Positions 16,863 through 26,696 of a stretch of DNA of 64,000 bases are shown here, piece after piece. Each line of letters begins with the position of its first letter. Position 1 is the first letter of the stretch. Source of the DNA: Chitinophagales bacterium. Lineage in GTDB: Bacteria > Bacteroidota > Bacteroidia > Chitinophagales > Saprospiraceae. A model generated the notes under the pieces. It saw only the letters and a list, made by a program, of their open reading frames with translations, was not told the origin of the DNA and searched no databases. Made by a program: the position numbers and the translations under genes. The stretch spans positions 29,446-93,445 of the forward strand of contig JAKSDI010000273.1 of the NCBI GenBank assembly GCA_022360175.1, read 5' to 3'.

Positions 16863-19409
16863 TTACCTCACCAACATTACCTCCCCACTTACCTTTTCCT
16901 TTTTCAAACTCAATTTATTCAAATATTCCAATTGATAAATATAGATGCCGGCAGCTAGGGGCTCTCCTCCTTTTTCACCATCCCATTGACTATTATCACC
17001 TGATCCCTGGTATATCATTCCGCCCCAGCGATTATAAATAGTCAAATCAATTGTTTCAATATTCGGCCCAAGAGGTTTGAAGAAATCATTGCGGCCATCA
17101 TCATTAGGAGAAAATGCATTGGGTATGTATATATCAACCAGACATAAACCTAGGGGTATTTCAATAAGCAAACTATCTTCACAGGCACCATCAGAAGCAA
17201 TCAGCTTGTAGGTTCCTGCTTCAGGTACTTCAAAATGATTGCCCAAACTACCATCTGGCCAATAAAATGATAAAGGGATAGGATTGTAATCCAATGCTTC
17301 TATAAGCAATCCCAGACCAGGGCAAAAATCCTCTTCGCTCGTACGATAATCAAATACTGGTGGATTGGCAAATAACACCTCTATGCTATCTATAGCTTCG
17401 CAATGGGTTGTTGCATCCGTTATGGTAAGTATGTAGGTGCCGCTTGATGTAGGAGAAATTTGCTGTTTGTCTTGTCCATTATTCCATTCGAAAATAGCTT
17501 GTAAAGGAGCATTGTCTGGTTCTATATTTACCAACCCTCCATCGCATAGTTGTATATCTTCTCCCAAGCTAAAAACAGGGTTTTCCACAAATGATAGATA
17601 TAAACTATCGCGATAAGTGCATCCTAAATCATTGGTAGCTTCCAGCTTATACTGTCCTTCTATTGTAGCAAGTACACTAGTTTCTGAAGTGCTATCCTGC
17701 CATAAAAAACTGGCCTGATTTGCGGCGAGGCCACTCTCTATCAAAAGACTATCTCCTATGCATATACTGGTATCAGCTCCCAGTTCGAAAATGGGCCCTG
17801 CTGATATTTCTATCGTCTTTATTACTGTATCCATACATCCTTCCATTGAAATGATGTGCTCAATTTCATATAGGCCCGCTTCATTAAAATGAAAAGCAGC
17901 TGTATCCAGCGAAGAAGTTGGAGGTAAAGCACTATCCGCAGACCACTCAGAAGTTGTTGGTAAAAAATGTTCTATTTCGGAATATACTACAACGGTATCG
18001 TAGGGACAGATAGGCCCTGGTAATGGGAAATCGGCGTCCAGCACAAATGGGATACAATAAGGCTCATTAATAAATGGCTGATCTTCTGTTATCAAAGAGA
18101 ATGGCGCCCAATTATTTTCATTGAAATCTTCTACATCATTTAAACTAACAGGCACAAACGCTAATCCTTCCGCAAGGCTCCACCCTTCTTCACAGGTCTC
18201 AAAAGATTCGCAGGCGCTCAAAACGCCATTATCATCTGCTTTTCCCAGCACTACAGGGAATATATCATATCCATTGGAAGCGATGAAATCAGCATTTGAG
18301 CTAACACCTACAGAAGTCAGGGTATTTTGATGAGAGTAACCAATATCTAAATAAGGAATGATGTCTTTGTAGCGTTGCTTTTTTCTCCACTCCCCATTTT
18401 CTTTATCTACATACAAGATAGACATTGGATTTTCACTCTCCAGGTCATATCCATTCACGATCACCTCTGTTTCTGTAAGAAAGATATTCCCAACAATATC
18501 CATTTCAATGGACCACAATGGAGTTCCATCAGTCTGATATTTTGATAAAAATGCATCCGGGCCATAACCACTTACAATGTAAAAATGCCCTTCATTGTCC
18601 AACTTCATATCGTGTATAATATACATCGCCTGATTACCACCACTATTTGTAGCTTGCGGTTGGCTAAGCATTATATGAGAAGCCTCCTCCGTATTCAGAT
18701 TGTATTTTGAAATAATACAGGTAGTATTATTGGGATTAGGGCCCCATGAAGTCTCTATGGCATGCTGCCAAAAATACAAATCAGTACCTATCAAGGCTGT
18801 ATTTCTAGGATTTAGAGAGGATAACCCAAACCAATCGGGAAAAGCGACGCGTTTGCCATATTGAAAAGAGCCATCCTCATCCAGATAAAACAGGATTGTC
18901 TTATCTGTTTCAGGATACAATCGTAATTCGTGAAATAAAATGATATACCCACCATTGACTTCATGCATAGCCACTTCAGGTATATAATCATCTACCAATT
19001 TATTGGACCAAAGTAAGTTTCCTTCGCTGTCAAATTTACAGACCAACAAGAAAGCTTCATTGTTCTGATTGACCTGGCTGCTTACCAGTATACCCCCATC
19101 ATCACAAAGAAGGCCTCCTAATATGAAAAGAGATTCTGGATTTTCATTATCATCAACTTCTAGCTGCATGTTTTTAGCCCATTCAATTTCACCATTGGCA
19201 TCAAACTTACATAGGTGTCCTATTTTTATATCATTGCCCAATAAAATCACTCCATTATCTGGCGTAGGAAGACTGGCAATGGGTATAAAAAAAATATTCT
19301 CACTGGCCGGATCAAATGATATATCTGGATAGACTAACCTCAGGAATGATTGTGAGTGAATAATACTTACGCCCAGAACCAGGTATAAGCAGATGAATAA
19401 ACGCTTCAT
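16863..19409 (-). CDS. Large secreted protein with type B T9SS sorting domain (copy 1)
   Basis: The start chosen is the ATG at 19409, which opens a signal peptide (MKRLFICLYLVLGVSIIHSQ); an upstream in-frame ATG at 19442 would bury it. The N-terminal half (about 20-400) reads as repeated beta strands with LDxxGxxxW-like phrases (KFDANGEIEWAKNM, KFDSEGNLLWSNKL), suggesting a propeller. Then come Cys-containing Ig/PKD-like repeats (for example LGADTSICIGDSLLIESG). The C terminus is the gliding-motility-associated CHU_C domain (IPNAFSPNDDGRNDFF, IYNRWGGMIYQ, WDGEKGGEPLAAGIYIYQLEY), the type B type IX secretion signal. It should be exported to the cell surface. Its function is unknown. The next gene upstream is a close paralog. 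Confidence 0.88.
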   Translation of the reverse strand: MKRLFICLYLVLGVSIIHSQSFLRLVYPDISFDPASENIFFIPIASLPTPDNGVILLGNDIKIGHLCKFDANGEIEWAKNMQLEVDDNENPESLFILGGLLCDDGGILVSSQVNQNNEAFLLVCKFDSEGNLLWSNKLVDDYIPEVAMHEVNGGYIILFHELRLYPETDKTILFYLDEDGSFQYGKRVAFPDWFGLSSLNPRNTALIGTDLYFWQHAIETSWGPNPNNTTCIISKYNLNTEEASHIMLSQPQATNSGGNQAMYIIHDMKLDNEGHFYIVSGYGPDAFLSKYQTDGTPLWSIEMDIVGNIFLTETEVIVNGYDLESENPMSILYVDKENGEWRKKQRYKDIIPYLDIGYSHQNTLTSVGVSSNADFIASNGYDIFPVVLGKADDNGVLSACESFETCEEGWSLAEGLAFVPVSLNDVEDFNENNWAPFSLITEDQPFINEPYCIPFVLDADFPLPGPICPYDTVVVYSEIEHFLPTTSEWSADSALPPTSSLDTAAFHFNEAGLYEIEHIISMEGCMDTVIKTIEISAGPIFELGADTSICIGDSLLIESGLAANQASFLWQDSTSETSVLATIEGQYKLEATNDLGCTYRDSLYLSFVENPVFSLGEDIQLCDGGLVNIEPDNAPLQAIFEWNNGQDKQQISPTSSGTYILTITDATTHCEAIDSIEVLFANPPVFDYRTSEEDFCPGLGLLIEALDYNPIPLSFYWPDGSLGNHFEVPEAGTYKLIASDGACEDSLLIEIPLGLCLVDIYIPNAFSPNDDGRNDFFKPLGPNIETIDLTIYNRWGGMIYQGSGDNSQWDGEKGGEPLAAGIYIYQLEYLNKLSLKKEKVSGEVMLVR

Positions 19410-19614
19410 ATGTAATAGCTTCTCATTTTCTACTAATCCCAAACATGCTCATAGTTTGTCTATGAAGCCGTAAAGTATATTAATCCAGCTTATGTATCAA
19501 ACATTTTTTTGTCGGACAGACGATTATTAATCCTCTCTATAAATATTCATTTTCAAGTAAAGAGGCATCTCAAACATTGTAAAAGAGAGCTACGAACTTT
19601 AGCATTTACTTACT

Positions 19615-22161
19615 TTATCTTACCAATAACACTTCACCATTTATCACTTCCTTTTTCAAACTTAGTTTATTCAAATATTCCAATTGATATACATAAATTC
19701 CAGCAGCTAAAGCTTGTCTTGCCTGTAGGCCATCCCACTGAACACCACTACCTGATTCTTGATATACCATTCCGCCCCAGCGGTTGTAAATCGTTAAGCT
19801 GACCGTTTCTATATCTGGTCCAAAGGGTTTGAAAAAATCATTGCGGCCATCATTATTAGGCGAAAATGCATTAGGTATATATATATCTGCCTGACATAAA
19901 CCTGGGGTAATTTCAATGAACAAACTATCTTCACATATTCCATCAGAAGCAATCAGGCTATAGGTTCCTGCCTCAGGTATTTCAAACTGTTTTCCTAAAC
20001 TACCATCTGGCCAATAAAAGGATAGAGGAATAGGGTTATAGTCTACTGCTTCTATCAACAATCCTAGCCCGGGACAAAAATCCTCTTCACTCGTACGATA
20101 ATCAAATACCAACGGATCAGTGAACAATACTTCTATACTATCTATAGCCTGGCAATTACTTGCAACATCAGTAATAGTAAGTATGTATGTACCACTTGAA
20201 ATGGGGAATATTTGAGATTCTTCCGATCCTGTATTCCATTTATAAATAGCCGATACTGGATGGCCATCTGGCAAAATATTTACGAGTGATCCCTCACAAG
20301 CTTCTATATCTGTTCCCAGGCTAAAAACAGGGTTTTCTATGAGTGATAAATACAGGCTATCCTGATAAGTGCATCCTATATCATTGGTCGCTTCTAGCCT
20401 GTATTTCCCTTCCGCTGTAGCAAGTATACTGCTTTCGGTTGTACTGTCCTGCCATACTAAATCGACCTGATCAACAACAAGGCCACTTTCTATTAAAAGG
20501 CTATCTCCTGTACAAATACTGGTATCTGCTCCCAGTTCGAAATAAGGCGCTTCCAGAATTTCTATCATTCTGGTAATGGTGTCCTTACAACCAGCCATCT
20601 CGATAATATGCTGAATTTCATGAATACCTTCCTGTGGAAATTGAAATGTGGCAGTATCCTGTATTGATGTAGTCATTAGCGCAGCATCCGCCTTCCATTC
20701 CGAACTGGTAGGGAGAAAATGGTCAATATCTGAAAAGACCACCACCGAATCGAAAGGACAAAACGGATCATCGGTAAAGAAGCTTGCATCTAAAGTAGGC
20801 GGGATACAATAGGATTCGTTGATAAATGCCTGATCTTCTATGCTCACAGAGATTGCTTCAATCAGTAGGTTGTCTATATCTTCTAAATCAGCAAGTATTA
20901 TTGGCTCAAAGGTAGGAGCAACTGCTGTAGGAAGATCATACTCACAAGCCTCAAATGGCATACAACCATCAATCCGTCCATCTTCATCCGTTTTAACAAT
21001 AAGAGAAGGATATATTTGATAATTAAGTGATTCTAGTACAGCTGTATTACTGATGGCGCCATGAAGCGCTAATTCCCCCATATTCGCATCATTCCGAAGT
21101 ATATCAACAAAAACATCTCGATAATATAGCGTTCGTACCCAGGTTCCATTATCTCTATTTATAGCCGTATTAGTATATATGCCGCCACCATTATAGAGGT
21201 AGGAGGCATTAAAAAGGAGATGCTCTGAATCTAAAGATAACCACCCTCTCAAACCTATATCAACAGACCAAATTGGTAATCCATCCGCATTATACTTGGA
21301 GATTAAATGTTCATCTCCACTAGTACTATTTATATAAAAGCTACCGGCTTCATCTACCAGGAAACTAGAGATATCCCCTACCTCAGTTACCCCACTAGAG
21401 GAAGAAAAACCTGGTTCCGTATGTATTAGGTGTGTAACCTCTTCCGTATGTATATTATACTTTGTAAGAATAAGTGTACTATAACCTGGATTAGGTCCCC
21501 ATTGAGGTTGAAGTACTGTATCAAAAAAATAAAGATCCTCCGAGCCTACTAATTTGGATTTACTTAAATTCCATAGCGCTGAATCAAACCACTGCGGATA
21601 TACCAGGCGTTTCCCATATTGGAAATTACCATCTGTATCCAGGTACATAATATTCACCTTATTTATTCCATTGCCAACGCTATCATCTGGGAGCAACATA
21701 ATATAGCCTTCCTCTGTTGCGGCTAAAAAGGTGTCAGAAAAATGTTGTGCTATTTTTCGACTCCACAATAGATTACCTTCCCCATCTAATTTCAACAATA
21801 CATTAGTATCTGAAGCAGGAGCATTCACATTTAATAAAATATTTTCATCCGCGTCAATTATTCCATAGGTAGTATATACCGGTGTGTTTTCTATTATATC
21901 ATCCAATAGAAATTCTATCGCCTTGCTCCATTCCATGTTTCCGGATGCATCAAGCTTACATATATATTGTATCTTATTAGAACTATCACCTGCATAAATC
22001 ACTCCACCATCTGATGTTAATAAACTTATTCTCCCGGCAAAAAAGTGACTATATCCCACTGTATCGACAGGAACATCAGGGTAAATAATACGAAGAAAGG
22101 ACTGAGCGCTTGTTGTGTATATGCTAGAGAGTAAGCATATACCTACTAAATAATGTTTCAT
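19615..22161 (-). CDS. Large secreted protein with type B T9SS sorting domain (copy 2)
   Basis: This 848-residue paralog of the downstream gene has the same order: signal peptide (1-19, ending TSAQ), propeller-like N-terminal region, Ig/PKD-like cysteine repeats and CHU_C domain. By eye, the last 90 residues are about three-quarters identical to copy 1 (IPNAFSPNNDGRNDFF, IYNRWGGMVYQ), while the N-terminal half has diverged more. The two genes are in tandem on the same strand with about 205 bases between them, so they arose by local duplication. The protein is likely surface-exposed; binding or adhesion is possible, but nothing in the sequence fixes a function. Confidence 0.88.
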   Translation of the reverse strand: MKHYLVGICLLSSIYTTSAQSFLRIIYPDVPVDTVGYSHFFAGRISLLTSDGGVIYAGDSSNKIQYICKLDASGNMEWSKAIEFLLDDIIENTPVYTTYGIIDADENILLNVNAPASDTNVLLKLDGEGNLLWSRKIAQHFSDTFLAATEEGYIMLLPDDSVGNGINKVNIMYLDTDGNFQYGKRLVYPQWFDSALWNLSKSKLVGSEDLYFFDTVLQPQWGPNPGYSTLILTKYNIHTEEVTHLIHTEPGFSSSSGVTEVGDISSFLVDEAGSFYINSTSGDEHLISKYNADGLPIWSVDIGLRGWLSLDSEHLLFNASYLYNGGGIYTNTAINRDNGTWVRTLYYRDVFVDILRNDANMGELALHGAISNTAVLESLNYQIYPSLIVKTDEDGRIDGCMPFEACEYDLPTAVAPTFEPIILADLEDIDNLLIEAISVSIEDQAFINESYCIPPTLDASFFTDDPFCPFDSVVVFSDIDHFLPTSSEWKADAALMTTSIQDTATFQFPQEGIHEIQHIIEMAGCKDTITRMIEILEAPYFELGADTSICTGDSLLIESGLVVDQVDLVWQDSTTESSILATAEGKYRLEATNDIGCTYQDSLYLSLIENPVFSLGTDIEACEGSLVNILPDGHPVSAIYKWNTGSEESQIFPISSGTYILTITDVASNCQAIDSIEVLFTDPLVFDYRTSEEDFCPGLGLLIEAVDYNPIPLSFYWPDGSLGKQFEIPEAGTYSLIASDGICEDSLFIEITPGLCQADIYIPNAFSPNNDGRNDFFKPFGPDIETVSLTIYNRWGGMVYQESGSGVQWDGLQARQALAAGIYVYQLEYLNKLSLKKEVINGEVLLVR

Positions 22162-22252
22162 AGCTTTTCATATTTTACAATAGCTTTTATAAAATACAAA
22201 AATGTGGCCTCTACGTCAAGTTTTTCTTCAAACATATACCCAGTCAATCTTT

Positions 22253-23323
22253 TTACAAGAACTTCTCTTTAAATAAAAGCGTCTCTATCTCCAAGGTGAT
22301 TTTCATAGCCGGATAAGGTCGGATATTACCCAATACAATGATGACCACCTGATCATCCAGATATCTATGCACATTAGAGATATAGCCATACATAGAACCT
22401 CCGTGCCGAACCAGCTTGCCACTATCTGATGTAGAGCTACGATTGTATTCCTTCACTTTAAATCCATAGCCATAGCCACCAAATGCTCCTGGTTTTCCAT
22501 CAAATAATAATTGCTTAGCCTCAAGGCCTAATAATTTTTCTCCATATAGAGCCTGGTCCCATTTCAAGAGATCAATAGCGGTGGAATACATATCTCCTCC
22601 TCCCAATGCATAGGCCATGTAGTTTTGAGGAGCTTCTGTAAATTTGCCATTTTCAAGATCGTAACCAACTGCTTTATCTCTGGCAATAATTCTGGTCCGT
22701 TCAATACCAGAATCAAACATCTCCAGAGGAGTGAGGATACGCTCTTCTATGTATTTTTTAAAGGATTGCCCAGTTACTCTTTCCAGCACTAATGCACATA
22801 GTTGATAATTCAAATTAGAATACTCAAATTTACTTCCTGGCTCAAAAGATAAGCTGGATTCATTATACAATTCAATAAGTTCTTTACTTGAAATATCCCG
22901 ATACTCCAGCTTAGTAATCCTATTCAGATGTACTGGTAGGCCAGATGCATTCTTCATTAGCAGATGTAATGTGAGCCTGCCTATTTCATCATTCAACTCC
23001 GGAATATATTTTTTGATAGGTGTATGCATATTTACCAATCCACTTTCCCACAGCTGCATGATAGCAATAGCGGTAAATGATTTCGTTGTTGATCCAATTA
23101 AAAATTTAGTCTCTATTTCATTAGGTATTCTTTCTTCTATGGACGCGTGTCCATATGCTTGCTGAAAGAGGTTTTTTCCTTTTTTTGCGACAAGCACTAC
23201 ACCATTAAATTCTTTCTTTTTGTAATAATCATTAAGCAGGGAATCAAGTTGCGGAGCCAACTGTCCTTTTCCCGTAAAGGGCATAAAAATGGCTAAAAAA
23301 GCCAGTAACAATAGCTGTTTCAT
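22253..23323 (-). CDS. Serine hydrolase of the beta-lactamase/class C family
   Basis: This 356-residue exported protein starts with a signal peptide (to about residue 20, GKGQ). It has the class C beta-lactamase/penicillin-binding pattern: SxxK at S78-K81 (GSTTKSF), the tyrosine motif YSNLNY near 163, and the HGG motif RHGGSM near 313. Such proteins in Bacteroidota are usually esterases, D-amino-acid peptidases or amidases rather than true beta-lactamases. It should act in the periplasm. The neighbours do not point to a pathway. Its gene is 92 bases from the T9SS paralog and 53 bases from the next gene, all on the same strand. Confidence 0.88.
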   Translation of the reverse strand: MKQLLLLAFLAIFMPFTGKGQLAPQLDSLLNDYYKKKEFNGVVLVAKKGKNLFQQAYGHASIEERIPNEIETKFLIGSTTKSFTAIAIMQLWESGLVNMHTPIKKYIPELNDEIGRLTLHLLMKNASGLPVHLNRITKLEYRDISSKELIELYNESSLSFEPGSKFEYSNLNYQLCALVLERVTGQSFKKYIEERILTPLEMFDSGIERTRIIARDKAVGYDLENGKFTEAPQNYMAYALGGGDMYSTAIDLLKWDQALYGEKLLGLEAKQLLFDGKPGAFGGYGYGFKVKEYNRSSTSDSGKLVRHGGSMYGYISNVHRYLDDQVVIIVLGNIRPYPAMKITLEIETLLFKEKFL

Positions 23324-23375
23324 TATTAGAAATCTTTATAGATGAAGTGTAGAGATTTGTACTTTCAGAATGGCA

Positions 23376-24629
23376 TTAATGCTCCAATACTTTGTGATTT
23401 TTATTGTATCGAGTAGTTTTCAAAAGCGCCCCATTGGGATCGTATTCATATTGTATATAAGCTATCCCGTTATCCTTTCTATTGACCAATTGCTCTTTTA
23501 CATCATGATAACTAATTTGGATTAGACGCTGCCCATCGTCATACTTATACAGCACTTTGTGATACCCCCTTTCCTGATGGCCAACAGGCTTGCCTTTTAT
23601 GTCGTAATACGCCAGATTATCTCTGAAATTGCCCGTAATATCCCATTCTAATTTCAATTGAAAATAGCCTGCTTTCTCATGATGCGTGGGCTTTCCTCTA
23701 TCATCATAAAATCTTCTTTCTTTAATATTACCCCATTTATCAAACTTGGTTTCACTGCTACAAATACCATAGCTGTTATAAATCAATTGGTTGTTTTCGT
23801 CTCGATGTTCCAATTTGGATTCATAGCTATATTCATTAAAGGTTTGTATTCCGATGGCTACATCTGGGCCATTTCCTTTTTCAAGTTGTCCAGTTTTATC
23901 CAGGACTTCCCATTTTAGGAAATTCCCGGCTGCATTGGTCGTGATCTGATCTTGTGCGGCACCAGAGGTATTTTCAATCAGGTTTCCTTCCTGGTCGATA
24001 TTTTGCATTAAAGCAATATGCCCTAGAGGATTGAAATACAATCTAAGCCTATGAAATTCGAATCCAGGGCGGATAGGCATTTGTTCGCCAGCTTTATTAA
24101 AACGGTCTTCTATCACAGCCCCGTCTGATTCATAAATCCATTGATACTGATAGATATTCCAACTATTCTCAGTGCGTTCTCCATTCACATTTTCGAAATA
24201 CAAGGATTCTCGGAAACCTAATGGATTTAAGGTATATACAAATCGGTAGCAATTTCCCAGTACTTCAATTTGATTGTCTTTGACATCATAAAACGTGATT
24301 GTCTCAATAGCATCTTCATAAGAAAAAACTAATCGATGCGCCAGTGTAAATAGATTAGATGTGTGATTCGGGTTTCTGGGAGTATCTCCATTAAAAAATG
24401 TAATGGATTTTAATCTGTGTTTGTCATCATAGGTAAAGCGGTAATGATTTCTCCCCAGCGCCACCTCTTTTGAAAGAGGAACACTCCCCTTTAAGTAAGA
24501 CAATGGCGTCTCTACAAATTCAACCGATGAATAATAATATACATTCAATTTATCCTCCAGCTGCTCTGCCTGTAGTGTAAAGCAAATACCCGAGAGGTAA
24601 AAAAAGAAAACGATCATTTTGTAATTCAT
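23376..24629 (-). CDS. Exported repeat protein of unknown function
   Basis: I do not recognise a named family. The ATG at 24629 opens a signal peptide (MNYKMIVFFFYLSGICFTLQA); an upstream in-frame start at 24692 would precede it with unlikely sequence. The mature part of about 395 residues is built of repeats that resemble YD/RHS-type strands: YxYDxxGxL, FYDDRGKPTHHE, AYYDIKGKPVGHQERGY and YKYDDGQRLIQISYHDVKEQ. These are spaced about 40-45 residues apart in the second half. Such repeats form beta structures in surface or periplasmic proteins. It ends just upstream of the serine hydrolase gene. Confidence 0.65.
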   Translation of the reverse strand: MNYKMIVFFFYLSGICFTLQAEQLEDKLNVYYYSSVEFVETPLSYLKGSVPLSKEVALGRNHYRFTYDDKHRLKSITFFNGDTPRNPNHTSNLFTLAHRLVFSYEDAIETITFYDVKDNQIEVLGNCYRFVYTLNPLGFRESLYFENVNGERTENSWNIYQYQWIYESDGAVIEDRFNKAGEQMPIRPGFEFHRLRLYFNPLGHIALMQNIDQEGNLIENTSGAAQDQITTNAAGNFLKWEVLDKTGQLEKGNGPDVAIGIQTFNEYSYESKLEHRDENNQLIYNSYGICSSETKFDKWGNIKERRFYDDRGKPTHHEKAGYFQLKLEWDITGNFRDNLAYYDIKGKPVGHQERGYHKVLYKYDDGQRLIQISYHDVKEQLVNRKDNGIAYIQYEYDPNGALLKTTRYNKNHKVLEH

Positions 24630-24818
24630 TGTTCTAATTTTTGCTCCGACAAAAAACGACTGCTTTCCATGAACAATGAAAAATAAAACCATCTGGCTGG
24701 TATCAAATTCGGGAAATGATACTATTTAAACCGAAAAATGATGATTGCTCAATGTAAAATGTAAAAGAGCAGGGCTTTGGCATCTTTGGGTTTCAAGGTG
24801 TGTATATTGAAACTTGAA

Positions 24819-25946
24819 TTATTTAGTAGGCTTATCCGCTGATTTTATGTATTGATTAGGTGTAAGGCTCGTAAATTTCTTAAAGGCTCTGAAGAATGAT
24901 GATTTAGATTTAAAACCTGCCATTTGCCCAATGGCTTCTATAGTCAGGGACTTATGCTCTTCATCCAGAAGCAATTTTTGAGCTTCTTCAACTCTATATT
25001 TATTCAGAAAATCTGCAAAGCTGATTTCCATATGATCATTTAATGTTTGGGACAAATATTTAGGGTTTGTGTCAATTTTATGGGCTAATTCTGCTACAGT
25101 GAGTTTCTCATTTTTAAAGAGCTGCTCTTCTTCTATTCGTTTTTTAACTTTCGTAAGTATTGCTTCATACGTATTTTTATCAAGTGAACTGGATTGATAT
25201 TTTGAAGGAGGGAAAAAGGAGTCGCCAGAATTGACAGAAAGTGTTACAATTGAGAACAACAAAATAATAATTGATAAAAAAAGGATATCAATCGGCCATT
25301 CAATCATTGAAAAACCAGTTGCCTGGTACCCCCAGAGGTAAAAGAGATTGGAAAATTGGTAGAATAAAAAATAGAGTACGATAATAAGCGCAATAAAATT
25401 TAGAAGTCGTTTATTTTGAATATTGGTGAGCCTGCCTTTGTATCGAAAAAAATTATACCCGATAACCGTCAGAAATCCTATTGGGATTAAAGTTGACTGG
25501 AGGAGTGTCTGCCAATTGCCCCAATAATTATAGGGCCCCGGGCGTGTATCCTGATAAAACAAATCCAGTAAATTCTTTTTATCCTCAAAGGAGATTGTTA
25601 ATCCATAAACCCAGGGATAAATAGCATAAGCCACCAGGATAATAATGAGTCCAAAATGAGTTCTGCTTAGTTTATAAGCCTTTCGGCTAAGTGTCCAAAT
25701 AAAAAAAAGAAAGAAAGGATAAATCAGAAGATTAAAAAAATGCTTTGGGGAGTATAGTAAAAGAAAATCATAAATCAGCTGGCTATGAATGAGTGTTTTA
25801 TAAAACACCTCATACGAAACAACTCCAAGAGCAAGATAAAGGAAAAGATAACCATCGTAATTAAATTTATTTCGAAGCAGATAAAAGGAACTCAGGAAAA
25901 ACCCTACACTTGCAAAACCCATCCCTAAAAGTGCTATAAAATCCAT
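24819..25946 (-). CDS. Membrane-anchored AraC-family regulator
   Basis: The first 235 or so residues form about seven hydrophobic helices (ALLGMGFASVGFFLSSFYLL at the start). The last 100 residues are an AraC-type double helix-turn-helix (KLTVAELAHKIDTNPKYLSQ, FADFLNKYRVEEAQKLL, IGQMAGFKSKSSFFRAFKKF, LTPNQYIKS). This 7TM-AraC layout is common in Bacteroidota and is thought to sense an envelope or membrane signal. The gene is divergent from the rhodanese gene at 26142 across 195 bases that hold a CRP/FNR-like site. It may therefore share control with, or regulate, that rhodanese. Its own ligand is unknown. Confidence 0.88.
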   Translation of the reverse strand: MDFIALLGMGFASVGFFLSSFYLLRNKFNYDGYLFLYLALGVVSYEVFYKTLIHSQLIYDFLLLYSPKHFFNLLIYPFFLFFIWTLSRKAYKLSRTHFGLIIILVAYAIYPWVYGLTISFEDKKNLLDLFYQDTRPGPYNYWGNWQTLLQSTLIPIGFLTVIGYNFFRYKGRLTNIQNKRLLNFIALIIVLYFLFYQFSNLFYLWGYQATGFSMIEWPIDILFLSIIILLFSIVTLSVNSGDSFFPPSKYQSSSLDKNTYEAILTKVKKRIEEEQLFKNEKLTVAELAHKIDTNPKYLSQTLNDHMEISFADFLNKYRVEEAQKLLLDEEHKSLTIEAIGQMAGFKSKSSFFRAFKKFTSLTPNQYIKSADKPTK

Positions 25947-26080
25947 GTTATGATCCTTTCATTTATTTCTTCTTTTATCCTAGCCTGGGTAATAAGCAGC
26001 CAAAAAGAGCATATTGTATTCATCAAGACAAAATAAAATCATTTTGTATTTTTATTTGCAACCTCATGCATATCATCGAA

Positions 26081-26125
26081 TGTGATACACATCACTATTT
26101 CCCTTTCACAATCTACTTAATTTTG
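26081..26125 (+). promoter_or_regulatory. CRP/FNR-type site and -7 box before the rhodanese gene
   Basis: TGTGA (26081-26085), six bases, TCACT (26092-26096) form a CRP/FNR-superfamily half-site pair; the core GTGAT-ACAC-ATCAC is a perfect palindrome. TAATTTTG (26118-26125) is a perfect Bacteroidota -7 box. The site centre is 29.5 bases before the -7 box, placing it near -41.5, the usual position for class II activation. The rhodanese ATG is at 26142. The porin promoter at 31180-31224 has the same geometry. Confidence 0.65.
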
Positions 26126-26141
26126 TACCAAATTTATACGG

Positions 26142-26522
26142 ATGGAAGATAATTGCAATGTGAGAAGGTGGGATTTGCTTAAAAGCAAACTGAATAATAT
26201 TCCAGTAGAAGACTTTGAAGCTTTCATAGCCCAAAACCCTGATACTATTCTAATCGATTGTCGCAAACCGGAAGAACATGAAACCATCCGGATTCCGAAT
26301 TCCAAAAACATTAACTACCTCAATTACGACTTTTGGGATGAACTGGAACAATTGCCTTTAAACAAGACCTATCTAGTCTATTGCAATACTTGCCGGCGAA
26401 GTATCCGCTCTTGTACGCTCATGCAAAATGGCGGGTTCCAACATGTTTACAATCTGGATGGTGGATTGAGAGAATGGGTTAAAAAAAAGGGCGAAGTGGG
26501 GTTAATTAGAGGGGAGGAATGA
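26142..26522 (+). CDS. Single-domain rhodanese with CNTCRRS active loop
   Basis: This 126-residue cytoplasmic protein has a rhodanese fold (about 20-118): TILIDCRKPEEHE, the active loop CNTCRRS (C81 is the expected persulfide-carrying cysteine) and NLDGGLREWVKK at the end. Most relatives have CRSGRRS; here a second cysteine, C84, replaces the glycine. Rhodaneses transfer sulfane sulfur between carriers. No signal peptide is visible. The gene has its own CRP/FNR-type promoter and is followed by a low-complexity stretch, so it is probably monocistronic. With the haem lipoprotein, second rhodanese and cytochrome bd downstream, it suggests a response to sulfide, persulfide or low oxygen. Confidence 0.9.
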   Translation: MEDNCNVRRWDLLKSKLNNIPVEDFEAFIAQNPDTILIDCRKPEEHETIRIPNSKNINYLNYDFWDELEQLPLNKTYLVYCNTCRRSIRSCTLMQNGGFQHVYNLDGGLREWVKKKGEVGLIRGEE

Positions 26523-26536
26523 TTTATGTGGTGAGA

Positions 26537-26600
26537 GGTATTCCGGTATTATGGTATTCCGGTATTATGGTATTTCGGTATTATGGTATTTCGGTAGTGT
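26537..26600 (+). repeat. Four tandem 16-bp units in low-complexity DNA
   Basis: GGTATTCCGGTATTAT is repeated four times with small changes (the last copy ends in GTAGTGT), and degraded copies continue to about 26640. It lies between the rhodanese stop and the next lipoprotein gene. It belongs with the other word-like, strand-skewed intergenic stretches in this window. Confidence 0.8.
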
Positions 26601-26696
26601 GATTTATGAGGTATTATGGTATTTCGGTTTTATGGTTTTAGGGCATATGGAAGTGGGAAGTTAAAATCTTTTTCGCCTAATTAAAAAACATGCAAA

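Noticed and set aside
22253..23323. True beta-lactamase resistance gene
   Set aside because: The SxxK/YSN/HGG set only shows the broad serine hydrolase family; nothing indicates antibiotic hydrolysis.
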